From contig WION01000179.1 in the NCBI GenBank assembly GCA_015039365.1, positions 1 through 64,000 on the forward strand: DNA of 64,000 nt. Reading direction: 5' to 3'. Below the pieces are notes generated by a model, which saw nothing but the letters and a program-made list of their open reading frames with translations, was not told the DNA's origin and searched no databases. The position numbers and the translations under genes are program-made. Of the stretch, positions 1-10,046 are shown one piece after another. The DNA comes from Amanita rubescens. Lineage: Eukaryota; Basidiomycota; Agaricomycetes; Agaricales; Amanitaceae. Numbering within the stretch: the stretch's first letter is position 1; every line of letters begins with the position of its first letter.

Positions 1-192
1 TAAACCCTAAACCCTAAACCCTAAACCCTAAACCCTAAACCCTAAACCCTAAACCCTAAACCCTAAACCCTAAACCCTAAACCCTAAACCCTAAACCCTA
101 AACCCTAAACCCTAAACCCTAAACCCTAAACCCTAAACCCTAAACCCTAAACCCTAAACCCTAAACCCTAAACCCTAAACCCTAAACCCTAA
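1..192. repeat. Terminal telomere repeat, (CCCTAAA)n
   Basis: About 27 uninterrupted copies of the 7-base unit CCCTAAA (TTTAGGG on the other strand) begin at base 1. The C-rich strand reads inward, as expected at the left end of a chromosome. TTTAGGG is the plant-type unit; most studied fungi use TTAGGG. The array runs directly into the reverse transcriptase ORF without a subtelomeric spacer. Confidence 0.97.
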
Positions 193-2839
193 ATGAACTC
201 ATGTGTGAAAAACATTTCGTATGGAACCGTCCATCCACGTACCCAGATTGGTTCTTAAGTATACCTTTAGAACAGGCCGCTGAACATGTGATATTACGAA
301 CGCCCATTGATATTCTCAGGGCCGCTAGATATCGTAAACACATCCACCTATCCACAGGTGTTATCATGCCTATGTACCTACAAAAAAGCCTTAGCGTTGG
401 TTTGAAATACTTACTAGCGCCCCATCCGTTCATGCATCATAACCTGACATGGGCATATAATTCTTTTTGCACAAGATTAAGATGGCGTATCAAATATCTT
501 TTTGAACAAGGCGATAACGTAGTTGACGACTACGACCCAGATTACGAAGTCGAACACGAAACACCAGAGTGTCCGACGATGTATGCCTATATTGAATATG
601 GACTTCTCAAGGGAAAAAGACTCGTGTCAGACGCGATCTCCCGGTATTCCCAAGATCTATCGCAGACAGGGAAAGACTATAAACTGGACCCTCGAGAAAA
701 TGTGGCACGCACCGCGTTTGCACCACAGTTTAGTTCATTAAAGCGGTACCTTACTGAAAATAATTATATTATCACTGGTACCGATAAAAATCTAGGAATG
801 GCAGTATCACAACGCGATTGGTACAACGTCCAATGTGAGAAACTTCTCTCCGACCGTGAAGCATACACGGTAATAGAGGTGCATGAATTAGTTCACATAC
901 TCACTAAACAGTGTACAAGAATGAATTACTTGGCAGATGTCGCTACGGGACTTAAGGAAATCTGGCCAGGAGGTACACAGCTACCCGGATTCTTCCGATC
1001 ACAGATTACGGAAACAGGGGCAAAGCATCACATTCCTGCGTTTCATGGTATCCCCAAAATACATAAAACGCCGACGGGAATGCGCCCAATTATACCCTGT
1101 CACTCCGCGATTCAAAATCCGGCTGCTAAATTTGTTTCAAAAATTCTTAAACCTATCGTGGCTAACGCCGAAACGATACTACAGTCCTCTCGTCAGTTCT
1201 GTAGAGATTTAAGTAGTCTTCATATCCATCGTGATAGAAAAACCTGGTTGATTACCGGCGACGTTGTTGCTTACTACCCAAACGTCCCACTGGAATCTGC
1301 GTTAGATATCGTACGCAATATTGCTAAAGTATGGTATAGACAAAACAGGAACATTGCTGAGGATCATCCTCTATGGACAGTGTTTGATCATGCCCTTTAC
1401 GTGGGTAATGAAGACTTGGTTCTACAGTTCAACGGTAAATACTACCGACAAATCAAAGGTCTTGCAATGGGTATCGCTGATTCCCCAGATATTGCTAACC
1501 TTTACGCCGCCTTTTTCGAAACGATTCAGGGGCAAGTATTGAACAAACCTCGAATAATTTATTACAAGAGGTACATCGACGATGTTTTCGCCATAATAAC
1601 AGCAGATTCCGAACAGGATGCGCTGTCATTCATGTCAAACACAATTCAGTTCGCCGGTTGTAGAATAACATGGGAAGCTAGTAGAACGGTATGTCCTTTC
1701 TTGGACGTACGCGTGTTTATGGACCCTCGGGACCCTGAACATGTGCACTTTACACCGTATCGGAAGCAGCATAACCATCTTGAAAGAATTCCATGGATTT
1801 CTCACCACCCCTTAGACGTTAAGAGGGGTACTTTCCTAGGTGAGATGTCCCGGCTAGCCGCGCTCTGTAGTAAATACGAATACTACCAGGATGCCATGAA
1901 CGATCTACAGGGATTGTACAGGGCGCGTGGCTACCCGACCGCATTAACTTCCACTTGGTTGAGAAATAATTTATCCAACAAATGGGAAAACCGATATGAA
2001 TCCACTGCCGTTACGGCGGAGGTTGAGGAAAAGGCCACCTTTGTTGTCCTTAAGTCGGAATTTAATCCGGTATTGAATTATTTCAACGCTAAAGAACTTG
2101 GAGATACTATCGTATCAGAGTGGCGGCAGGCCATGGAGATGTGGACTGCCGATAAAATTCCCAGCTGTTATACAGAGGACTGGGATAATTTTGGTCATCT
2201 TTGGATGAAGGAAGAATTAGAGCAGGGTAGTCAATACCCGGAGTCAGTCACCTCCCGTAAGGGCGGCGCTGGTTCCCTGGTTCTCCCTGACGTTACCAAA
2301 CTGAATTCTCTGATGCGAGCCCGTTGGCTCGTTTCGCGAAGAAGAACAAGAAATTTGTTCGACTTAACGAACTTGTGGAAAAGGATAGTACTTTCCAGCA
2401 TGGATAAAAACCTGTTTGACGATGTCAATAGGTATGGACCAATTTTCGACGAAGGAGCAGTATTCGTCGACGATGAGGAACCCGCACCAAGCTTAAAACG
2501 TTTGGCTCCAGAGGGCAGTGAAATGCCCCCTGCGAAGAAGTCTCGCCCTCGTGGTGAGTTAGCCCCTTCTTCTGCGCGTGTACCTAGTGGGTGGACTCGA
2601 ACTGGCGTCTCTGACGTCGTAGTAGGTCCTTCTGCCCCACGTGGTTTTATAACCCATTGGTTGTCCAAGAATGTAAATGACAAGGCCCCACGATAAGTAT
2701 TGCCTCACCGTCGTTTTTATCATTATAACATGCGTCTTTAGAACAACAAATAACGAAACAGTTAAATCTTTGTCTCACGTCGGAGACAAGGTCGATCTTT
2801 AAAGGTTGTGACAAGGGAAGGATACCGACAAAAGGCGCT
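193..2839 (+). mobile_element. Telomere-attached Penelope-like retroelement (Coprina/Athena type)
   Basis: The element lies between the terminal telomere array and a short interstitial stretch of the same telomeric unit at 2840-2855. Its 5' end faces the chromosome end. This is the orientation expected if element RNA was reverse transcribed from the 3' end of the G-rich telomeric strand, the model proposed for endonuclease-deficient Penelope-like elements of fungi and rotifers. There is a single long ORF and about 140 bp of 3' sequence before the telomeric junction. The true 3' limit is uncertain: the hammerhead ribozyme at 3339-3389 could belong to this element or to an older truncated copy. 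Confidence 0.8.
201..2696 (+). CDS. Penelope-like element reverse transcriptase, 831 aa
   Basis: RNA-dependent DNA polymerase of a Penelope-like element, the family closest to telomerase reverse transcriptase. Visible in order: an N-terminal region with a histidine/LS motif near residue 48; TDKNLGMAV near residue 195 (the ADKG-like N3 motif); GIPKIHKTPTGMRPIIP near residue 285 (RT fingers); motif A with TGDVVAYYPNV near residue 352; motif B with KGLAMGIADSPDIANL near residue 423; catalytic YIDDVFAI near residue 455; and a CPFLDVRVF motif. The last ~100 residues are basic and disordered. No GIY-YIG endonuclease follows, as in telomere-associated members. The ORF is intact. The reading frame is open from 186, so the first Met at 201 may be internal to a protein shortened where telomeric repeats were added. 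Confidence 0.9.
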   Translation: MCEKHFVWNRPSTYPDWFLSIPLEQAAEHVILRTPIDILRAARYRKHIHLSTGVIMPMYLQKSLSVGLKYLLAPHPFMHHNLTWAYNSFCTRLRWRIKYLFEQGDNVVDDYDPDYEVEHETPECPTMYAYIEYGLLKGKRLVSDAISRYSQDLSQTGKDYKLDPRENVARTAFAPQFSSLKRYLTENNYIITGTDKNLGMAVSQRDWYNVQCEKLLSDREAYTVIEVHELVHILTKQCTRMNYLADVATGLKEIWPGGTQLPGFFRSQITETGAKHHIPAFHGIPKIHKTPTGMRPIIPCHSAIQNPAAKFVSKILKPIVANAETILQSSRQFCRDLSSLHIHRDRKTWLITGDVVAYYPNVPLESALDIVRNIAKVWYRQNRNIAEDHPLWTVFDHALYVGNEDLVLQFNGKYYRQIKGLAMGIADSPDIANLYAAFFETIQGQVLNKPRIIYYKRYIDDVFAIITADSEQDALSFMSNTIQFAGCRITWEASRTVCPFLDVRVFMDPRDPEHVHFTPYRKQHNHLERIPWISHHPLDVKRGTFLGEMSRLAALCSKYEYYQDAMNDLQGLYRARGYPTALTSTWLRNNLSNKWENRYESTAVTAEVEEKATFVVLKSEFNPVLNYFNAKELGDTIVSEWRQAMEMWTADKIPSCYTEDWDNFGHLWMKEELEQGSQYPESVTSRKGGAGSLVLPDVTKLNSLMRARWLVSRRRTRNLFDLTNLWKRIVLSSMDKNLFDDVNRYGPIFDEGAVFVDDEEPAPSLKRLAPEGSEMPPAKKSRPRGELAPSSARVPSGWTRTGVSDVVVGPSAPRGFITHWLSKNVNDKAPR

Positions 2840-2855
2840 CCTAAACCCTAAACCC
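2840..2855. repeat. Interstitial telomeric repeat at the retroelement 3' junction
   Basis: Slightly more than two copies of CCCTAAA in the same orientation as the terminal array, about 145 bp after the reverse transcriptase stop codon. It is most simply read as the old chromosome end onto which the element was attached. Confidence 0.75.
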
Positions 2856-2934
2856 GTACGTTGATAATTCTAAGTTAAAAACTACAAGACACTGATTTAA
2901 CATGCTTAATCGCATTACGAACTGTAATAGTAAC

Positions 2935-2960
2935 ACCCTAAAACCCTAAAATCCCTAAAC
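2935..2960. repeat. Degenerate interstitial telomeric repeat
   Basis: Three imperfect units (CCCTAAA with extra A or T bases) in the same orientation as the telomere. It may be a second, older healed end. Confidence 0.6.
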
Positions 2961-3338
2961 GGGAACGGGTCCTATGTGAGTTATAAATATATCATCTAGA
3001 ACATTCCAGGCCAGTCTAGGCCGGCCTGGAGTGATGATGTCACTGATTGCTTTAAATAGATTTGGAGCATTCCAGACCGTCGGTTTCACGGACCGATCAC
3101 GGACCCAGGTAAGTTTTAAATTTACTTCTCTCCCACGTCGGTGGGAAATGTTTGTAAGTCATTCTTCCATATGGAGCTCTTTACCTCAGCATTCCGCGGA
3201 TTCACCGCGGTCTCACGCGGAGGTTTAGGGCAAGCTTACCACAGTTCAGTTTCGCTATTGTTACCTTACCCCTCATTGGCCCGCATACCGCGGGAATGCT
3301 TAGTCACTAGAGGGACAGGTTTTGTATATATTCGACTT

Positions 3339-3389
3339 GAGGGATCTGATGAGACTCAGTCGAAACCGTCATCCCAACGGTCATCCCTC
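3339..3389 (+). ncRNA. Type I hammerhead self-cleaving ribozyme
   Basis: All catalytic elements are present and the helices close exactly. Helix I: GAGGGAT (3339-3345) pairs with ATCCCTC (3383-3389), 7 of 7. The core box CTGATGA is at 3346-3352. Helix II: GAC (3353-3355) pairs with GTC (3359-3361) around a three-base loop. GAAA is at 3362-3365. Helix III: CCGT (3366-3369) pairs with ACGG (3377-3380) around a 7-base loop, extended by A3365-T3381. The predicted cleavage site follows C3382 (GGTC/ATCC). Penelope-like elements are known to carry hammerheads, so this fits the neighbouring retroelement and would process its transcripts. The very short helix II resembles retroelement-borne hammerheads. 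Confidence 0.85.
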
Positions 3390-3519
3390 TGGTCTCCTCT
3401 GCTGTCCAGCATCGCAACCAACGCTCGCTTCGCTCGCTCGGTTGCTCCGCCCAGCCAAACACCCCCTCTTTCGCCGTGCGCTTCCTAGGACAAACCATAC
3501 GCACCATTGGGACCTCCAC

Positions 3520-4063
3520 AAAGTAACCCGCGTCCCAGATGACGCGATAAACTACCTCGCTTTCGCCTTGCGAGCACATATCCAGGACCTCGTCACCTCC
3601 ATGATCACCGCAGCCCAACACCGCACCTCTACACAATTCGACCGCCCTGCCTCTTTATACACCGATAATCAACCAATGTGGTCTATCGTCGTCCGTTTAG
3701 ATGTCGCAAAACAGCTTGCGGTGAAAAGCTGAAAGGGAGGAAGAAACGAGGATAAGACGAGAACGGAAAGAACTAGCCGAGTTGGCTGCTGCTGCTGAAG
3801 CAGCGTTAGGAGCGGGGTTAGCTGAAGACGACGAAGGCGGGGCGAAGAAGAAACGGAGGAAAGAAGGACCGGGCGTAACTGCTCGAAATATGTCTGAAGA
3901 CGTGCAAAAGAAAACATCGAACGCGATAGCTACGCAAGCTGCCGGGTTAGGAGGACGATACGCGTGGAAGAACGCGGCGAATTTGAATGCTCCCATTCCT
4001 CCAAAGCCAAAACCTGCGCAGAGCGCGACTTCGTCTTCTACTATGGCTGCCGCTACTAGTACG

Positions 4064-4098
<35 letters not shown>

Positions 4099-4254
4099 TG
4101 CTAATTCTATTACCACGACAACGACGACTTCATCTGCGACACTCAACAGCTCATGGGCAACGCCGTACATTCCCACTAAACCAAAAGCTGCACCGCCACC
4201 GCAAGAGGAAGACACCCGTCTTGCTATCACAATTTGGGACGCCAGAGTCGAGAA
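3520..4254 (+). pseudogene. TAF4 (TFIID subunit) C-terminal fragment, broken
   Basis: Resembles the C-terminal domain of TAF4, which forms part of the TFIID scaffold with TAF12. Recognisable pieces: VPDDAINYLAFALRAHIQDL and a TTAQFDRP-like stretch (3530-3680), the GPGVTARNMSEDVQKK motif (about 3865-3915), and an SWATPYIPT segment with TRLAITIWDA near 4150-4240. The first piece ends at a stop at 3730 and the rest is in another frame, so at least one frameshift separates them. The normal C-terminal end and all N-terminal sequence are missing. A (ACGACA)n tract at about 4058-4098 encodes poly-Thr. The fragment runs directly into ATP-citrate lyase sequence, so it is a rearranged gene copy. Confidence 0.75.
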
Positions 4255-5935
4255 GCCTCCGGAGAATGCCAACGTCGGTGCGATCCACCCTGGTGGGGAG
4301 CGCACCCAGGCATCGGATCAGATTATCCGCTTCCGGACCTCCGCAGGCACTTCTCGGCCGTCATACAGACCATTCGATGGAAACACCCACTCTTTCGTCT
4401 ATGGTTTGCAACCCCGTGCTATCCAGGGAATGCTCGACTTCGATTCGCTCGACTCCCTCTGTAGCTGCTGTGTTCGGTGGCCGTCACATTTAAAAGTTCT
4501 ACTGGGGTACCAAAGAGACCATCCTTCCGGTCTACACTAGCGTGAAGGATGCCGCCGCCAAGCACCCTGATGTCGATGTCGTCGTCAACTTTGCCAGTAA
4601 CCGTAGCATCCACAGCAGTACGCTAGAGTGCATGACTCTGCTCCAGATCAAAGCGATTGCATTGATCTCCGGGGGCGTTCCTGAACGACACGCGCCAGAG
4701 CTTCTTTGGATGGCCCATGCGAAGGGTGTTCTTATCATCGGTCCGGCAACCGTCCATGGTATCAAGCCTGGCTGCTTCAGGATCGGAAACTCTGGGGTAC
4801 GCGAGTTTCACCACGCATGAGGCATTTCCTGACATATATGCTATAAAGTATGATGGATAACATCATTTCCTCGAAGCGTTACCGGCCTGGTTCCGTTGGT
4901 TACGTATCGAAGTCCGGAGGCATGTCAAACGAGCTCAACAATATCTTGTCACTCGTCACCGATGGTACATACGAGGGTATCGCCATTGGTGGTGACCGTT
5001 ACCCTGGAACCACCTTCATCGACCATCTCTTGTGCTACGAGCAAGACCCTGACTGCAAGATGCACGTTCTGCTTGGTGAAGTCGGTGGTATTGAAAAGTA
5101 CCGCGTTATCGAGGCCGTCAAGAAAAGGATTATCAAGAAACCCATCATCGCCTGGGCTATTGGCACCTGCGCCAAGATGTTCACAACCGAAGTGCAATTC
5201 GGTCACGCAGGCAGTATGGCGAACAGTGACATGGAGACCGCCGATGCCAAGAATCGCGCTATGAAGGAAGCTGGATTCATTGTCCCCGACACGTTTGAAG
5301 AGTTGCCCCAAGTACTGAAAGAGACCTACCAGCGTCTTGTCAGAAATGGAACGATTGGACCGAAGAAGGAGAAGGAGCCTCCTACCATTCCCATGGACTA
5401 CAAATGGGCACAGGTACGTGACGCGACCCAGACATTGATTCCTATGCTAATTAATTCTTAGGAACTTGGTCTCACGCATTCATCTTCACGATTTCTGACG
5501 AACGTGGCCAAGAGCTACTCTATGCTGGCATGATGTCTTCAAGGAGGATGTTGATGTCAGTGGCGTTGTCAACTTGCTCTGGTTCAAACGCCGTCGGTAT
5601 CTCAAGACACTCATGATTGACGATGACATCTAGGTCTGCCAACCTGGGCTACCAAGTTCATTGAGATGGTGCTGATGACTGCCGATCACGGTCCGGCCGT
5701 CTCTGGCGCCATGAACACTATCATGGCTACCCGTACTGGCAAAGACTTAATCTCATCACTCGCTTCCGGTCTATTGACAATCGGTAGCCGTTTTGACGGT
5801 GCCCTCGATGAAGCCGTTGCCATGTTCTCTAATGCTCGTGACACCGGCATGACGCCGCGCGAGTCTGTTGACAGGTTAGTGAAAATTACCTTTCTCCTTC
5901 TGATTGGCTCATTTTTCATTAGTCAGCGGAGCAAG
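4255..5935 (+). pseudogene. ATP-citrate lyase C-terminal half, broken copy
   Basis: Matches the CoA-binding and citrate-synthase-like half of ATP-citrate lyase, which makes cytosolic acetyl-CoA. Landmarks: FVYGLQPRAIQGMLDFD (4390-4440), PVYTSVKDAAAKHPDVDVVV (4518-4590), GPATVHGIKPGCFRIGNSG (4740-4797), [18 protein letters not shown] (4880-4950), and the phosphohistidine-type segment with [19 protein letters not shown] (5200-5255). Later come AFIFTISDERGQELLYAG (5477-5530), [14 protein letters not shown] and [10 protein letters not shown] (5680-5875). The N-terminal ATP-grasp half is absent. Breaks include loss of a short segment plus a frameshift near 4465-4490 and a frame change after 5460. 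Some introns still look intact, for example 4798-4850 and the one ending in CTAG near 5634. Similarity stops near 5935. Confidence 0.85.
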
Positions 5936-6144
5936 GGATCGCGCCAAGCCCGACCAAACATTTGCTGGTCTACACAGCCTCGCGATCGCTTCGTCCCTTC
6001 AGCGAAGGCCCCAGTTATAATTACACCTCCTTCGGTCTCAGAATGCGCAGCTTTGCCACAAACTTCAGATTCAGTGACAACCAATGCAGCACCGTCGCCG
6101 CAAGGCCGGCCATATGGATATTTGAGCATTGCACGTTCCCCTTC

Positions 6145-8199
6145 ATGGACCTTCCACCTGAGATACATTATCGCATCATTGCCGAGGTACGCCTGCTAGT
6201 GTTCTGTAGCCAGGGCGCTCGACTGACTGTTTATATTCTTGTAGTTTGTAAAGGATTTACGCACAAATTTTGATGATATCAAAGCTCTCCGCCTAGTTTG
6301 CAAACGGTTCAACGCAATTGTTAAACCTAAAGTGTATTCTTCCCATATCAAAGCATTCCAATTCCAAAACTTTTTTGACGAGAATGTGTTGTCCAATGTG
6401 CGCCAGCTCCTGACGCTCTTGTCTTCACAACCAAATGAGCAGTTGAACTTGGCTACGACCCTTTTCATTGGGAAATGGGATTGGCTCTGTGGAACAAGGA
6501 ATTTCATAGCTTTTCGTGAAGTACACCCAATCGATTACATATTTATAAATGCCGCTCTCGCCGGCTTATACGTTCTCCTATCCATCATGAGCCCGCGGTT
6601 GGTGATGTTCTGCGCCCCCTTGCGTACTTTTGCAAAACTCAGGCTTCGTGTGCCCTGCACGCTCAAGTTCAACTTACCTAATGTGTCTTGCGTTGTGTAT
6701 GTTGTGCGTTCCATTTTCGTACAAATAGTTAATGATAATTGTATTATAGATGGGATGTATGGCTCCGTGATCCGAAGTGGATTATGTCTCGCACAATCAA
6801 ACTGCTCCAGCAATTACCTCGGCTCAACGAACTTTTCCTTATCATGGATGAAGCCACGGAGGAGTTGAACCACCTTGTCAATTGCACTTCCAATTTGCAC
6901 AATTTGCGCAAGCTCGGATTCAGATTTTATCACGATTTTCCAGTTCGCAGCTGGTTTTACGCGCCTCGGGACCCCAACTTTAATTTTCGAATTAATGCAG
7001 TTGGGAAGATCATTGCGGCAAACCCCAACTTGACGCATCTAGAACTCACACATTCGAGCACGCACTTCATCAGGAAAAAGGGGAAAAAACTAATTGCAAC
7101 TAATTGGATCTGGGGAGCTGGAACACTAGTTATCTGATTGTCTGATCATCTGGCCAGTGCTGGAACACTAGCTGTCTAATTGTCTGATTGTCTAACCAGG
7201 TCTAACCAGCACTGGCATACTAGTGGTCTAATTGTCTAATTGATTGACATTGTCTAATGCTGTCTGATGCCGTCTGACTGCCTGTTGTTAGACAATGTCA
7301 GACAATTAGACAATTAGACAATCAGACAATTAATGGTCCAGCATTGGCCAGATGATCAGACAATCAGACAACTAGTGCTCCAGCATCACAGATCCAATTA
7401 GTTGCAATTAGTTTTTTCCCCTTTTTCCTGATGTTGTGGGTTTTCCAACACATTGATCTTGCACAAATGCTCGCATACCTACCTGCCGATTTCCCTTTAA
7501 AGCTGGAACACATTTGCTTTTCTCATACCTTTCATAACATGGCACCACTTGCACCTTATATCTGCACCTTGGCTTCCGTCGATCTCGGCGACTCTAGTAT
7601 GCTGTACCACCTGCGGAGACAAAGTATATTTCCTCCAACCGCAAAGTTAAGGAAAATAGACCAGCTTGCAATTGAGTACCTGGACTGTCACCCTCGAATC
7701 GTTAGCCTGACAATATACTCTCCCTGCCACAAGTCATTCCATTCTGCGATAATGAGAATCCTGTGTCGGCACGCCAAAACCCTAACACACCTTGGCATTT
7801 TCTCTTTGACTTTGAGTCAATGTATCGATCAAACGGAAAATGAGTTGGCGTTTCTCCAATGCACAAATCTCAAGCAGCTGGTTCTTTATTATCATAAACA
7901 TGACCAAAATTGGACGCAGGAGAAGACGGTACCTTTGTCTCGTAATCTAGATTCTTGTCACATACTAAACATGATTTCGACAGGAAACCTTATTGCCTTT
8001 AATTGCGCACCTTCCGAACTCACTTACGCTGGTAGTCAACCAAGCTTGGGCTTGCGAAATGTGTAGTAAGTTCTGCATCCAATCTCAGAATCCATTTTTG
8101 CGTGACTTGGCGAGCCGTATTGTGTATGAGCCCAGCCTCTATACAGAGCCTAAGTTTAGTAATGCCCCATGTTATGACTACCCAATCGCTTATGCCTAA
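6145..8199 (+). pseudogene. F-box/LRR-like protein gene interrupted by a MITE
   Basis: The start at 6145 gives an F-box opening ([14 protein letters not shown]), joined across an intron at 6187-6244 to FVKDLRTNFDDIKALRLVCKRF. F-box proteins bind Skp1 and present substrates to SCF ubiquitin ligases; the rest is leucine-rich and would be the substrate-binding part. Further introns are at 6697-6749 and 7929-7983, the latter with a CTAAAC branch site. The coding sequence is cut at 7067 by a 366 bp MITE (7068-7433). Removing the MITE with one copy of the flanking TT joins both sides in frame, so the gene was intact before the insertion. Final stop at 8197-8199. No other disabling change was seen. 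Confidence 0.75.
7068..7433. mobile_element. Palindromic MITE, copy 1 (366 bp)
   Basis: Terminal inverted repeats begin CATCAGGAAAAAGGGG and end with the exact complement; the inverted repetition continues through nearly the whole element as TGTCTGAT/ATCAGACA-type blocks, giving one long hairpin. It is flanked by TT on both sides (7066-7067 and 7434-7435). It has no coding capacity, so it must rely on a transposase elsewhere. It sits inside the coding sequence of the F-box gene. Confidence 0.9.
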
Positions 8200-9130
8200 T
8201 TTTGACGTATACTGTTACTGGGATCTCCGATACCGCATAAAGTAATCCAATATAACAGTTTTCTGAATTTGTAAATATACATCCGGATATAAATCGCGAA
8301 GAAAGATTGCTACGAGCCACATAACAAAACTCCCGATCTTGTCTAGACAGGTTATATCCCCAAATTACGTGTGGAACGACCCAAGTGTGAATAACGTCTG
8401 CTTCTGCTTCCGCTTCCCTTCCCTTGTCCAGCTCTAGCCCCTTGCATTGAAGTGGCTTCGCCACCCACTTCGGTCTCTGTTACATTCAATCCCACAAAAT
8501 CAGAGCTTATAACACACGGACTCCGAAGCGCCAGCCCGCCACGCCGCCACAGAAGGACCCGCTGAAGCGCCCGATTTTCTGCTCATTGACGGAAGCAGAC
8601 GACGAAGGGAGTGCCGGAAACCGGGCGGAAGTCAGCTTAGGCGGTCATCGTAATTTCTTTGATTGCCTAGCGGTCCGCTGAAGTGTACGGACGACTTGTA
8701 CTTTCGCTTCTGCAGGGCAGACCCTGGATGACAGGCAGGTTAAATGTTTCAGAGGCATTTCAAATCTCAACCTTGGGGGGAAACCGCTAGTCGAGTCCCA
8801 GATTCTCGAACGATAGCGACCTCTTTCAGATCGGGAAAGATGGCGATGACATTGATCGCTGGCTTCTTGTCGTCGTCGTCTCTAAACGGCTGCGGTAGGT
8901 GGCGAGGAAGCATACGGGCCCAAGTAGGTGTAGATCAATAGAGCAGAAGAAGGGATGTGAGATCTAACTGAGCGGGTGCAGGTAACTGTTGAAGTATACT
9001 GCGGACTCATAGTAGACCGAGAAGATCATATAAGGCGATGACTGGCGTGGCTTTGCTTTCTTTTGCGTATTTCAGAGAGAACACGATACACCGCTTTGAA
9101 GACGTGTGCATGGAGTAAGTTGTTGACGAT
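8200..9130. other. Intergenic stretch without a supported gene
   Basis: All frames are short and none shows recognisable domains or a convincing exon chain. It lies between the F-box gene end and the second MITE. Confidence 0.6.
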
Positions 9131-9496
9131 CATCAGGAAAAAGGGGAAAAAACTAATTGCAACTAATTGGATCTGTGATGCTGGAGCACTAGTTGTCTGA
9201 TTGTCTGATCATCTGGCCAATGCTGGACCACTAATTGTCTGATTGTCTAATTGTCTAATTGTCTGACATTGTCTAACAACAGGCAGTCAGACGGCATCAG
9301 ACAGCATTAGACAATGTCAATCAATTAGACAATTAGACCACTAGTATGCCAGTGCTGGTTAGACCTGGTTAGACAATCAGACAATTAGACAGCTAGTGTT
9401 CCAGCACTGGCCAGATGATCAGACAATCAGATAACTAGTGTTCCAGCTCCCCAGATCCAATTAGTTGCAATTAGTTTTTTCCCCTTTTTCCTGATG
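9131..9496. mobile_element. Palindromic MITE, copy 2 (366 bp, inverted relative to copy 1)
   Basis: Same length and ends as the copy at 7068-7433. Its right end matches the reverse complement of copy 1's left end, including the distinctive block with GGGGAGCTGGAACACTAG. Flanked by AT on both sides (9129-9130 and 9497-9498). Confidence 0.9.
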
Positions 9497-10046
9497 ATGT
9501 CGGGTGCGAAAGCTGGCGTCGAGAATACGGCACACGGAAATGGAATAATAGGAGCAATGTATGTAAGATGACATGGACAAGGGCGTGACTGAGTTCATCT
9601 CGACGCACCTGGTGTTCTAATTACTTGGATTCCTTTCTCGTAGCGCTCTTTCAACGTACCAACGCTGCTTCCTTCTTCCTCACGGTCTGCCCAAGACGGA
9701 AACGAAAGCTCAATATGAAAGAAAATGGTCAAAAGCGTCCAACGGCACGTAACGGACATCGTCGCCCGGGCGGGCCCCTGCATATCTGCAATCAACCATT
9801 GACTTCGGAATCCCGTATTCCATTCAAACCATCCCATCCATGCCAGCCGGCCTCCCAGTACCCGGCAGCTCCCTTGCCCAAGATCGGCCCAAGATCAATC
9901 AAGTGCAATTCACATCTCTACCTGATCCCGTCCGCCGAACGAGTCAATCCCCGCTTACTCATTGCACGCGTCTCAAGCTACCGGATCTTTCTCAAATCCA
10001 TCTCTGAAGCTCTTTCCTCGTTCCATGTTCCATAACTTCGACAATA
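9497..10046. other. Intergenic stretch without a supported gene
   Basis: Short ORFs on both strands (for example 9595-9837 minus and 9625-10035 plus) overlap each other and have no recognisable motif, so none is called. Confidence 0.55.

Larger units (their letters stand above)
2697..3338. other. Subtelomeric non-coding DNA
   Basis: No supported gene. The stretch holds two interstitial telomere-like patches (described separately) and several small GC-rich palindromes, for example around 2782 (GTCTCACGTCGGAGAC), 3130 (CCCACGTCGGTGGG) and 3193-3213. It may be the 3' region of this or an older Penelope-like copy. Confidence 0.5.

Noticed and set aside
182..433. 83-codon ORF antisense to the reverse transcriptase
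   Set aside because: Lies wholly against the RT reading frame and starts in telomeric repeats; no independent support.
3697..4305. 202-codon minus-strand ORF over the TAF4 remnant
   Set aside because: Its valine-rich composition comes from the ACGACA microsatellite read backwards; the plus strand matches TAF4.
7138..7430. Coding potential inside the MITE
   Set aside because: Frames are short and merely reflect TGTCTGA repeats; no transposase motif.
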